Below, in pieces: positions 56,643 to 64,000 of a stretch of DNA of 64,000 nucleotides. The first letter of the stretch is position 1. The number at the start of each line of letters is the position of its first letter. Position numbers and translations under genes: made by a program. The DNA is from Pseudomonadota bacterium (GTDB taxonomy: Bacteria; Pseudomonadota; Gammaproteobacteria; Xanthomonadales; Rhodanobacteraceae): NCBI GenBank assembly GCA_021793575.1, contig JAJYSM010000005.1:19287-83286 (forward strand). The letters are read 5' to 3'. The notes beneath the pieces were generated by a model. It worked only from the letters and a program-made list of their open reading frames with translations. It was not told the origin of the DNA and did not search any database.

Positions 56643-57124
56643 ACCGGCAACGCCTGAGTACTTGGTGGTTCATCGGCACGCTGGCATTCGCGCTGCTGTT
56701 GATGCTGGTGCCGCTGCCCGGTGTGCTGGAGCCGTTCAAGCCGTACTGGCCAGCATTGTTCCTGCTGTACTGGTCGCTGGAGTCCGAGGACCGCGTCTCA
56801 CTGGGGCTGGCCTTCGGCGTCGGCCTGGTGGCTGATCTGCTCAATGGCGTGGTGCTGGGCGAGCAGGCGCTGCGCTTGTGCGCGCTGGTCTTCATCGCGC
56901 TGCGCTTCCGCTCGCGCCTGCGCTTTTTCCCGATGTGGCAGCAGGCGCTGGCGGTGTTGACGCTGCTGCTGAACGATCGTGTGCTGCTGCTGATCGTGCG
57001 GGTGCTGGCGGGGGCCTCGCTGCCGCCGGCCAGCTGGTGGATCGCGCCGTTCGTCGGTGCCGCGCTGTGGCCGTTCCTGTTCCTGCTGCTCGATGACCTG
57101 CGCGCCCGTTTGCGCATCCAGTAG
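56639..57124 (+). CDS. mreD: Rod shape-determining protein MreD
   Basis: 161 residues with five or six membrane helices, starting STWWFIGTLAFALLLMLVPLPGVLEPFKPYWPAL and including LGLAFGVGLVADLLNGVVLGEQAL, the conserved MreD loop. It is an inner-membrane partner of MreC in the elongation complex. It overlaps mreC by four bases and is followed three bases later by mrdA. Confidence 0.96.
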   Translation: MNRQRLSTWWFIGTLAFALLLMLVPLPGVLEPFKPYWPALFLLYWSLESEDRVSLGLAFGVGLVADLLNGVVLGEQALRLCALVFIALRFRSRLRFFPMWQQALAVLTLLLNDRVLLLIVRVLAGASLPPASWWIAPFVGAALWPFLFLLLDDLRARLRIQ

Positions 57125-57127
57125 TCG

Positions 57128-59083
57128 ATGAAGATCCGGCGCCCGATCAAGGACACCCGCGACGAAAGCTCGTTGTTCCGGCGGCGTGCGTGGACGGGTT
57201 TCGCGTTGATCCTTCTGTGCCTGTGCCTGCTGATCAGCCGCTTCGTGTTCCTGCAGGTGATGCGCCACAGCGAGTTTGTCACCCGCTCGCAGAACAACAG
57301 CGTCAAGCCGCGCGCGATTCCGCCTGCGCGCGGGCTGATCTACGACCGCAACGGCGTGCTGCTGGCCGACAACGTGCCCGCGTTCCGGCTTGAAGTGGTG
57401 CCCGAGCAGGTGAAGGACATGCCGGCGCTGCTGGCCCGGCTGGGCCGGGTGGTGCCGCTGGGCCAGGACGACCTCGACGCCTTCGACAAGCTGCTGGCGA
57501 CGAGCCGGCGGTTCGACAGCGTGCCACTGAAAATGCACCTGACCGAGGACGAGATGGATCGTTTCGCGGTCAATCGCTGGCGCTTTCCTGGCGTCGACGT
57601 GGTGCCCTATCTGACCCGCCGCTATCCGTTGGGCGCGTTGCTGGCGCACGTGGTGGGCTACGTCGGACGCATCGACGCCAGCGATCTGGAGCGGCTTGAT
57701 CCGACGCTCTATCAGGGCACCAACCACGTTGGCCGCAGCGGCATCGAGCGCTCCTACGAGGACGTGCTGCACGGCACGCCCGGCTACGAGCTGGACGAGG
57801 TGAATGCCGACGGGCGGATCCAGCGCGTGCTCGAGACGCATCCGCCGATACCGGGCAAGAATCTCTACCTGAGCATCGACGTGCGTATCCAGAAAGCCGC
57901 GGAGGCGGCTTTCGAGGGCCGCCCCGGTGCAGCGGTGGTGCTCGACCCGCGCAATGGCCAGGTGCTGGCGATGGTCAGTATTCCCACCTTCGATCCCAAC
58001 CTGTTCGTTGATGGCATCAGCCAGGCCGACTACAGCGCGTTGACGGATGATCCGGACAAGCCGCTGTTCAATCGCGCGCTGCGCGGGGTGTATCCGCCCG
58101 GTTCCACGATCAAGCCGTTCCTCGCGCTGGGCGGGCTGGAGGAAGGCATCCGGCGGCCGCAGGATACGGTGCTGTCGACCGGCCAGTTCTGCCTGCCCGG
58201 CCAGTCGCGCTGCTATCGCGATGACACTCGCGGTGGCGACGGCACGGTGGACATGGTGACGGCGATCGAAAAATCGACCAACACGTATTTCTACAAACTG
58301 GCGCTGGACATGGGCATCGACCGCTTCAGCGCGTGGATGAGCCGCTTCAGCTTCGGCCGCAAAACCGGCATCGACCTGCTCGGTGAATCCGAGGGTGTGC
58401 TGCCCTCGCGCGCCTGGAAGGCTGCCCACAGCCGGCAGCCGTGGTATCCCGGCGAAACCGTGATCGCCGGCATCGGTCAGGGCTACTGGGCGGTGACGCC
58501 GCTGCAGCTGGGCCATGCAGTGGCCACGCTCGCCGGGCACGGCGTGCCCTACGCACCGCGGCTGGTGATGGCGATCCAGGGTAGCGCCGATGCGCGGCCG
58601 CAGCCGCTGGCCAACCCGCCGAGCGGGCCTTCGCTGGTGACCAGCCCGGCCGACTGGGACGTCATCAACGCCGGCATGCAGGCGGTGATCGCCGGCGGCA
58701 CCGGCAAGGGGATGGGCGTGGGCTTTCCGTATCCGATTGCCGGCAAGACCGGCACCGCCGAGCGCTATTCGCGCACCACCGACGCGTACAACACGAACAA
58801 GAGCGATGCCTACCTCGCCTCGCGCCACCGCGCCTGGTTCGAGGCCTATACGCCGGCCAACGATCCGCAGATCGCGGTGGCCGTGGTGCTCGAGGCCGCC
58901 GCCTGGGGCAAGGACGCCGGGCCGATCGTGCGCAAGATCCTCGATGCCTGGATCGCCACCAAGGGCGCCGCGGCACCCAAAGACATTCCGCTGCCGAGTG
59001 CGCCGGCGACGGCGGGCGCAGCGAGCGTGCCGGTCGAGGATCTGCCGGCGCAAACCTCCAGCAGCGCCGAGGCCATTCCATGA
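57128..59083 (+). CDS. mrdA: Penicillin-binding protein 2
   Basis: 651 residues. An N-terminal membrane anchor (FALILLCLCLLISRFVFLQV) and the pedestal domain with PARGLIYDRNGVLLADN are followed by the transpeptidase domain. The catalytic tetrad is STIK with Ser 326 and Lys 329, then EKSTNTYF (SxN) and GKTGTAE (KTG). It cross-links side-wall peptidoglycan with RodA. The last ~40 residues are an Ala/Ser/Pro tail. Its stop overlaps rodA as ATGA. Confidence 0.97.
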   Translation: MKIRRPIKDTRDESSLFRRRAWTGFALILLCLCLLISRFVFLQVMRHSEFVTRSQNNSVKPRAIPPARGLIYDRNGVLLADNVPAFRLEVVPEQVKDMPALLARLGRVVPLGQDDLDAFDKLLATSRRFDSVPLKMHLTEDEMDRFAVNRWRFPGVDVVPYLTRRYPLGALLAHVVGYVGRIDASDLERLDPTLYQGTNHVGRSGIERSYEDVLHGTPGYELDEVNADGRIQRVLETHPPIPGKNLYLSIDVRIQKAAEAAFEGRPGAAVVLDPRNGQVLAMVSIPTFDPNLFVDGISQADYSALTDDPDKPLFNRALRGVYPPGSTIKPFLALGGLEEGIRRPQDTVLSTGQFCLPGQSRCYRDDTRGGDGTVDMVTAIEKSTNTYFYKLALDMGIDRFSAWMSRFSFGRKTGIDLLGESEGVLPSRAWKAAHSRQPWYPGETVIAGIGQGYWAVTPLQLGHAVATLAGHGVPYAPRLVMAIQGSADARPQPLANPPSGPSLVTSPADWDVINAGMQAVIAGGTGKGMGVGFPYPIAGKTGTAERYSRTTDAYNTNKSDAYLASRHRAWFEAYTPANDPQIAVAVVLEAAAWGKDAGPIVRKILDAWIATKGAAAPKDIPLPSAPATAGAASVPVEDLPAQTSSSAEAIP

Positions 59084-60195
59084 TCAGCATCCTCCAGGTG
59101 CGCCTGCGCCGTTTTCTGCAGCGCGTGCTGACGCGGCCGCGGATCGACCTGCCGCTGGCGCTGGGCCTGTTCGTGCTGGCCACGGTGGGTCTGGTCACGC
59201 TGTACAGCGCGGGTGACGGCAATCTGGCGTTGGTCGGTGGGCAGGCTGCACGCTTCGTGCTGGGCGGTGCGCTGCTGCTGCTGATCTCGCGCATTCCGCC
59301 GTCGGCGCTGCGCAGCTGGACGCCGTGGCTGTATGTGGGCAGCACCGCGCTGCTGGTGCTGGTGGCGCTGCTGGGTGAGGGGCGCGGCGCGCATCGCTGG
59401 CTGAATCTCGGCGTGATGCGCTTCCAGCCCTCCGAACTGCTCAAGCTGACGATGCCGATGATGGTGGCCTGGTACCTGCACGCGCGCCAGCTGCCGCCGC
59501 GCTGGAAGGATATCGTGGTGGTCGGCTTGCTGATCGCGCTGCCGGCCACGCTGATCGCCAAGCAGCCGGATCTGGGCACGGCGCTGCTGGTGGCGGCCGC
59601 CGGCGCGTTCGCGCTGTTCCTCTCCGGCATGGCGTGGTGGCGCCTCGGCGTGCTGCTGGGCGCGCTCGGCGGCATGGTGCCGGTGGCCTGGCATGTGATG
59701 CACCAATACCAGCGCGATCGCGTGCTGACCCTGCTGAATCCCGAATCGGATCCGCTCGGCAACGGCTGGCACATCATCCAGTCGCAGATCGCGGTCGGCT
59801 CCGGCGGCATCTTTGGCAAGGGCTGGGAGCACAGCACGCAGTCGCGGCTGGATTTCCTGCCCGAGCACACCACCGATTTCATCTTCGCGGTGTTCTCCGA
59901 GGAGTTCGGCCTGGTCGGCGTGATCGCGCTGATCGCGCTGTACGTGTTCATCATCGGGCGTTGCCTGTGGATCGCGATGGAGGCGCGCGACACCTACTCG
60001 CGGCTGCTGGCCGGCGCGATCGGCATGAGCTTTTTCGTGTACGTGTTCGTCAACGGCGGCATGGTCGCCGGCATGCTGCCGGTGGTCGGCGTGCCGATGC
60101 CGCTGATCAGCTACGGCGGCACCTCGGCGGTGTCGCTGCTGGTCGGCTTCGGCGTGCTGATGTCGATCCACGCCAATCGCAAGATGCACGAATGA
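59080..60195 (+). CDS. mrdB: Peptidoglycan glycosyltransferase RodA
   Basis: 371 residues, about ten membrane helices. SEDS-family motifs are GAHRWLNLGVMRFQPSELLKL, KQPDLGTALLVAAAG, and the C-terminal GMLPVVGVPMPLISYGGTS. It polymerises glycan strands for elongation together with PBP2. The start overlaps mrdA by four bases. mltB follows after a 41-base gap. Confidence 0.98.
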   Translation: MISILQVRLRRFLQRVLTRPRIDLPLALGLFVLATVGLVTLYSAGDGNLALVGGQAARFVLGGALLLLISRIPPSALRSWTPWLYVGSTALLVLVALLGEGRGAHRWLNLGVMRFQPSELLKLTMPMMVAWYLHARQLPPRWKDIVVVGLLIALPATLIAKQPDLGTALLVAAAGAFALFLSGMAWWRLGVLLGALGGMVPVAWHVMHQYQRDRVLTLLNPESDPLGNGWHIIQSQIAVGSGGIFGKGWEHSTQSRLDFLPEHTTDFIFAVFSEEFGLVGVIALIALYVFIIGRCLWIAMEARDTYSRLLAGAIGMSFFVYVFVNGGMVAGMLPVVGVPMPLISYGGTSAVSLLVGFGVLMSIHANRKMHE

Positions 60196-60236
60196 GCGGC
60201 GCCGGCGCTGCCGTCGCTGCGTGCTAGGCTCCGCGC

Positions 60237-61277
60237 ATGCCGTCACAGCGCAAGCGAAATTCCCGCATGATCGTCACCTCCACGCGGCGTCGGCCGGTTC
60301 GTCTGCTCACCCTGCTGGGACTGCTGCTGGGCGTGCTGGCGCCGGCGCAGGCGGCCACCCATCCCGGCCAGGCGGCGCTGGTGCGCGAGGTGGCGCGCGA
60401 CACCGGCAAGAGCCCCGTCGTGCTCAACGCGCTGCTCGACGGTGCGAAGAAGCAGCAGGGCATACTCGACGCGATCAGCCGTCCGGCCGAGGCCATGCCG
60501 TGGAAGGACTACCGGCCGATCTTCCTCACTGAAAAGCGCATCGACGACGGTATCGCGTTCTATCTGGCGCATCGCGCCATGCTGGAGCAGATCGGCCGGC
60601 AATACGGCGTAGCGCCGGAGTACCTTGTGGCGATCGTCGGCGTGGAGACTTTCTACGGCCGCAACACCGGCAAGTACAAGGTGCTCGATGCACTGGTCAC
60701 GCTGGGCCTGTACTACCCGCCGCGCGCGGCGTTCTTCCGCAGCGAGCTGAAGACCCTGCTGGAACTGCCGGACAACCGGCTCGCCGGGCCGCTGGATACG
60801 CTCACCGGCTCCTACGCCGGCGCGCAGGGCTGGGGCCAGTTCATGCCGTCGAGCATCCGCGATTTTGCGGTGGACGCGGACGGCGCGGGTCGCGTCGATC
60901 TGCAGGATTCGCTGCCGGACATCTTTGCCAGCGTGGCGAATTATTTCGTTCAACACGGCTGGGTCAGCGGCGGCCCGGTGGCGGCGCGGGCGCAGCCGGA
61001 TGCGGCGGCCAAACCGATTACGGTGAAGGATGCGCAGCCGCAGTGGCCGCTGGAGCAGCTCGAAGCGTGGGGCTACGCGCCGCTGCATGAGCTGGATCCG
61101 GCCCAGCCGACCAGCCTGCAGACCCTGGATGGCCCGAACGGCACGGAATACTGGTTCACCTTCCAGAACTTCTACGTGATCACCCGCTACAACCGCAGCC
61201 CGCTGTATGCGCTGGCGGTCGACCAGCTGGCCAAGGCGATCGCGGCCGGCGTGCAGCAGGCGGACGCCGCCCGATGA
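60237..61277 (+). CDS. mltB: Lytic murein transglycosylase B
   Basis: 346 residues. A signal peptide region (RPVRLLTLLGLLLGVLAPAQAA) lacks a lipobox, so this is a soluble SltB-like form rather than a lipoprotein. The catalytic Glu 137 lies in AIVGVETFYGRNTGKYKVLDA, followed by GSYAGAQGWGQFMPSSIRDFAVD and SLPDIFASVANYFVQHGW. It cleaves glycan strands to anhydromuropeptides. ATG 60267 is an alternative start giving a shorter leader. Its stop overlaps rlpA as ATGA. Confidence 0.95.
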   Translation: MPSQRKRNSRMIVTSTRRRPVRLLTLLGLLLGVLAPAQAATHPGQAALVREVARDTGKSPVVLNALLDGAKKQQGILDAISRPAEAMPWKDYRPIFLTEKRIDDGIAFYLAHRAMLEQIGRQYGVAPEYLVAIVGVETFYGRNTGKYKVLDALVTLGLYYPPRAAFFRSELKTLLELPDNRLAGPLDTLTGSYAGAQGWGQFMPSSIRDFAVDADGAGRVDLQDSLPDIFASVANYFVQHGWVSGGPVAARAQPDAAAKPITVKDAQPQWPLEQLEAWGYAPLHELDPAQPTSLQTLDGPNGTEYWFTFQNFYVITRYNRSPLYALAVDQLAKAIAAGVQQADAAR

Positions 61278-62176
61278 GGCGCATGCTGGCACCGGCGTTG
61301 CTGCTGGCGGCACTGCTGCTGGCAGCGTGCAGCGGTGGCCGCACGCGCCCCGCGCACGCGGGCTGGCACGGCCGCGCTGCGGCGCCCGATGCCAGCGAGA
61401 AGCGCTTCCACGACGATCTCAGCCGGCCGCAGTCCAGCCGCTATCGCGACGGCAGCGACAGCGTGCCGGACGGCCCGCCGCCGGACATCAGCCAGCTGCC
61501 CGAGCCGGTGCCCAGGGTCGAGCCGCGCTCGCTCTACGGCAACAAGTCGCCGTATACGGTGCTGGGGAAAACCTATCGCGTGCTGCCCACCGCGCGCGGC
61601 TACGACGAGCGCGGCATCGCTTCGTTCTACGGCAACAAGTTCCACGGCTACAAGACCTCCAGCCTCGAAAACTACGACATGTACGCGTTCTCCGCCGCCA
61701 GCAAGACGCTGCCGCTGCCGAGCTATGCGCGCGTCACCAACCTGCAGAACGGCAAGAGCGTGATCGTGCGGGTCAACGACCGCGGGCCGTTCGTGGCGGG
61801 TCGGCTGATCGATCTTTCCTACGCCGCGGCGGTGAAGATCGGCATCTGGCCCAAGGGCACCGGCCTGGTGGAAGTGCGCGGCATCGACCCGCGCCAATCG
61901 TCCGCGGAACTGCCGCCGCCGCCCGTGGTCACAGCACGTCCGCCGGGCATCTATCTGCAGGTGGGCGCGTTTTCCGATATCGACAATGCCGAGCGGGTGG
62001 CCAGCCGCCTGCGCGATGCCCACTTCGCGCCGGTGCAGGTGATCGAGGCACAGGTCAACGGTCACCGGGTCCGCCGCGTGCGGGTGGGTCCGCTGAACGA
62101 CGTCGAAAGCGCCGACCGGGTGAGTGTCCGGATCGAGCAGATGGGTCTGCCACGGCCGCAGGTCGCGGTAGACTGA
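61274..62176 (+). CDS. rlpA: Septal ring lytic transglycosylase RlpA-like lipoprotein
   Basis: 300 residues. The lipobox LLAAC places the lipidated Cys at 19. A double-psi beta-barrel spans ~110-205 (ERGIASFYGNKFHGYKTSS, LPSYARVTNLQNGKSVIVRVNDRGPF, LIDLSYAAA), and a SPOR domain lies at ~223-298 (IYLQVGAFSDIDNAERVASRL). RlpA proteins cut peptidoglycan lacking stem peptides; SPOR targets them to the septum. It overlaps mltB and precedes dacC by 76 bases. Confidence 0.95.
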   Translation: MRRMLAPALLLAALLLAACSGGRTRPAHAGWHGRAAAPDASEKRFHDDLSRPQSSRYRDGSDSVPDGPPPDISQLPEPVPRVEPRSLYGNKSPYTVLGKTYRVLPTARGYDERGIASFYGNKFHGYKTSSLENYDMYAFSAASKTLPLPSYARVTNLQNGKSVIVRVNDRGPFVAGRLIDLSYAAAVKIGIWPKGTGLVEVRGIDPRQSSAELPPPPVVTARPPGIYLQVGAFSDIDNAERVASRLRDAHFAPVQVIEAQVNGHRVRRVRVGPLNDVESADRVSVRIEQMGLPRPQVAVD

Positions 62177-62252
62177 GCAGGGTTTGCATACGCACTTCAC
62201 GCATGCCGGCGCCGCGCCGCGCCGGCATTTCAAGACTGGACTGAACCTCACG

Positions 62253-63494
62253 ATGAAATTTTTCCGCCGCACCCTGTTTTCGCTGGCTGCCTTCACCTTG
62301 CTGGCAGGCATTGCCGTCGCTCAGACGCCGCCGCTGCCCTCGTCGCTGCCGCGACCGGTCGTGCCACAGGTGCCGGTGCCACCGCCGCCGGACGTGGACG
62401 GCCAGAGCTGGGTGCTGATGGATTACGCCACCGGCCAGATCATCGCCTCGAAGAACCCCGACGAGCGCCGCGCGCCGGCCTCGCTGACCAAGGTGATGAC
62501 CGACTACGTGGTATCCGCCGAGATCGCTGCCGGGCACATCCATCCCGACGACATGGTCACCATCAGCGAGCACGCCTGGCGCGCCGGCGGCGCAGGCACC
62601 GACGGTTCCACCAGCTTTCTCAAGCTGGGCAGCCAGGTGAAGCTGGAGGACCTGCTGAAAGGCATGATCGTGCAGTCCGGCAACGACGCCGCGATTGCGC
62701 TGGCCGAGCGCACGGCCGGGTCCGAGCAGGCGTTTGTCGGCCTGATGAACGCGTACGCCAAGCAGCTCGGCATGGTCAACACGCACTACTCGGATGCCTC
62801 CGGCTATCCGGTCGCCGACCACTACAGCACGGCGCGCGACATCGCGATCCTGTCGCGCGCGCTGATCCACGACTTCCCCGCGGATTACGCGATCTCCTCG
62901 GTGAAGGAGTTTGAGTGGAACGGCATCAAGCAGCAGAACCGCAACGCGCTGCTGTGGCGCGATCCGGCGGTGGATGGCATCAAGACCGGCCACACGGCCG
63001 CCGCCGGCTATTGCCTGGATGCCTCGGCCAAGCACGGCGACGAGCGCATGATTGCGGTGGTGATGGGGGCGAGCACCGACAAGGGGCGCGCCGACTCGGC
63101 CATGGCCCTGCTCAACTACGGCTTCAATTTCTACGAGACGCACCGGCTGTACGACGCCAGCAAGCCGCTGGCCACGCCGCGGTTGTGGAAGGGCGCGGCG
63201 AACCAGCTGCCGATCGGCGTCGCCGAGAACGTGCTGGTCACCGTCAAGCGCGGTGAATACGACAAGCTCAAGGCCACCATGGACATTCCCGCCACCCTGA
63301 TCGCGCCGTACAAGAAGGGCCAGCAGGTCGGCACACTGCGCATCTCGCTGGCCGGCCAGCCGGTACAGACGGTGCCGCTGATCGCGCTGGCGGATGCGCC
63401 GCCGGGCGGTTTCTTCTCGCGCCTGTGGGACACCATCCTGCTGTGGTTCCACGGCAGCAAGGGCAACACCGAACAGGCGCCGACGGGGAAGTGA
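62253..63494 (+). CDS. dacC: D-alanyl-D-alanine carboxypeptidase (PBP5/6 type)
   Basis: 413 residues. A signal peptide (MKFFRRTLFSLAAFTLLAGIAVA) precedes the S11 peptidase domain: SLTK with Ser 77, SGN at 142-144, and KTG at 244-246. A C-terminal beta domain and an amphipathic membrane-binding helix (FFSRLWDTILLWFHGSKG) follow. It trims the terminal D-Ala from stem peptides. The symbol is by type; dacA is an alternative. Its TGA shares a base with the ybeD-like ATG (TGATG). Confidence 0.95.
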   Translation: MKFFRRTLFSLAAFTLLAGIAVAQTPPLPSSLPRPVVPQVPVPPPPDVDGQSWVLMDYATGQIIASKNPDERRAPASLTKVMTDYVVSAEIAAGHIHPDDMVTISEHAWRAGGAGTDGSTSFLKLGSQVKLEDLLKGMIVQSGNDAAIALAERTAGSEQAFVGLMNAYAKQLGMVNTHYSDASGYPVADHYSTARDIAILSRALIHDFPADYAISSVKEFEWNGIKQQNRNALLWRDPAVDGIKTGHTAAAGYCLDASAKHGDERMIAVVMGASTDKGRADSAMALLNYGFNFYETHRLYDASKPLATPRLWKGAANQLPIGVAENVLVTVKRGEYDKLKATMDIPATLIAPYKKGQQVGTLRISLAGQPVQTVPLIALADAPPGGFFSRLWDTILLWFHGSKGNTEQAPTGK

Positions 63495-63784
63495 TGCAGC
63501 CGATCGACTTCAGCAAGGCGCAGCAGGACGGCCACGGGTTCCAGTTTCCCGGCGAGTTCGAGATCACCGCGGTCGGCAACGCCAGCGCCAACCTGCCTAC
63601 CCACGTGCCGCAGCTGCTGGAGCGCGTCGGCCTGCGGGTGCTGCACGAGAGCGTGCGGCACCGGCATTCCGGCGCCGGCAATTTCGTCTCGGTCACGGTC
63701 GGCTTCCACTGCGACAGCCGCGAGCAGTACGAGGCCGCGCACCACGCCCTGCGCGAGAGTCCGGATATCCGTTACACCATCTAA
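63494..63784 (+). CDS. YbeD/DUF493-family protein
   Basis: 96 residues. It contains FQFPGEFEITAVGNASANLP and GNFVSVTVGFHCDSREQYEAAHHALRESPDIRYTI, the ACT-like fold of YbeD (DUF493). In enterobacteria it lies between dacA and lipB and is thought to act in regulating lipoate or related metabolism; the same order here supports identity, and lipB would be expected beyond the window. Translation is coupled to the carboxypeptidase gene. Confidence 0.93.
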   Translation: MQPIDFSKAQQDGHGFQFPGEFEITAVGNASANLPTHVPQLLERVGLRVLHESVRHRHSGAGNFVSVTVGFHCDSREQYEAAHHALRESPDIRYTI

Positions 63785-63791
63785 AGCCCTC

Positions 63792-63888
63792 GCAGGAGCG
63801 CACTTTGTGGGAGCGGCTTCAGCCGCGATGCTTATGCTTCATGCTGGAACAGCATCGCGGCTGAAGTCGCTCCCACAGGGTGCGCTCT
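63792..63888 (+). repeat. Paired REP element, copy F
   Basis: REP halves 63807-63831 (GGCT type) and 63852-63876 (GGCT paired with AGTC, a G-T mismatch) lie inside degenerate outer arms beginning GCAGGAGCGCAC and ending AGGGTGCGCTC. The last 112 bases of the window hold no recognisable feature. Confidence 0.88.
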
Positions 63889-64000
63889 CATCAAACATCA
63901 CGTAAGCCGTTGATTTAAGCATTTTCCATACTCAAGCGATCAGGCCACATGGACGAGCGCGAGGCCAAGTTGCCTGGCCTTGTGTTGAAGTGCGCGAAGC

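Overview
The window is GC-rich, densely packed bacterial chromosome. It suggests a gammaproteobacterium of the Xanthomonadales, most likely Rhodanobacteraceae (Rhodanobacter, Dyella or Frateuria type). Reasons are the TonB receptor next to a TPR-sulfotransferase, a split pyruvate dehydrogenase with a lipoyl domain on the E3 subunit, the Grx-rhodanese fusion, a sigma-54 pilin promoter, and paired REP hairpins headed GTGGGAGC. The assignment is by recognition, without a database search. No tRNA, rRNA, CRISPR array, prophage or intact insertion sequence was seen.

Layout. 1-4.4 kb: end of a TonB-dependent receptor, a TPR-sulfotransferase, a three-domain monothiol glutaredoxin and a mazEF-like toxin-antitoxin pair. 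4.5-9.2 kb: an LpxH-like phosphoesterase, a GDSL hydrolase bracketed by a 218-bp near-perfect inverted repeat, an AlaA-like aminotransferase and rsgA. 9.5-18.2 kb: a DUF1704 metallopeptidase-like gene, maeB, aceE, a YqjD-like protein, a glutathione transferase and a CtlX-like hydrolase. 18.2-27 kb: mostly small envelope proteins, an MFS transporter remnant, a zinc alcohol dehydrogenase and a universal stress protein. 27-31.6 kb: an ABC permease fused to an M1 peptidase, with its ATPase. 31.8-36.5 kb: aceF, an MscS channel and lpdA; with aceE at 13-16 kb these supply the whole pyruvate dehydrogenase complex from two loci.

36.7-41.5 kb: small membrane and secreted proteins, a GIY-YIG protein, a type IV pilin with a sigma-54 promoter, and an ECF sigma/anti-sigma pair divergent from a membrane protein through mirror-image promoters. 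41.6-47 kb: dinB, a DJ-1/PfpI protein, a tightly overlapping three-gene operon (YqcI/YcgG, DUF1989, ATP-grasp) that looks like an uncharacterised guanidino-metabolite pathway, and a frameshifted flippase-like gene. 47-54.3 kb: an amino acid permease, a GH50-like glycosidase, a MerR-TipAS regulator, glpK and a PfkB kinase. 54.5-63.8 kb: the cell-shape cluster mreBCD-mrdA-rodA-mltB-rlpA-dacC-ybeD, almost all with overlapping start/stop codons.

Six paired REP hairpins, some nested in a second 27-bp inverted repeat, are scattered between genes. A different short repeat family has entered the lpdA coding sequence in frame. The strongest leads are the inverted-repeat GDSL cassette, the YqcI-DUF1989-ATP-grasp operon, the repeat-derived linker in LpdA, and the divergent ECF promoters.
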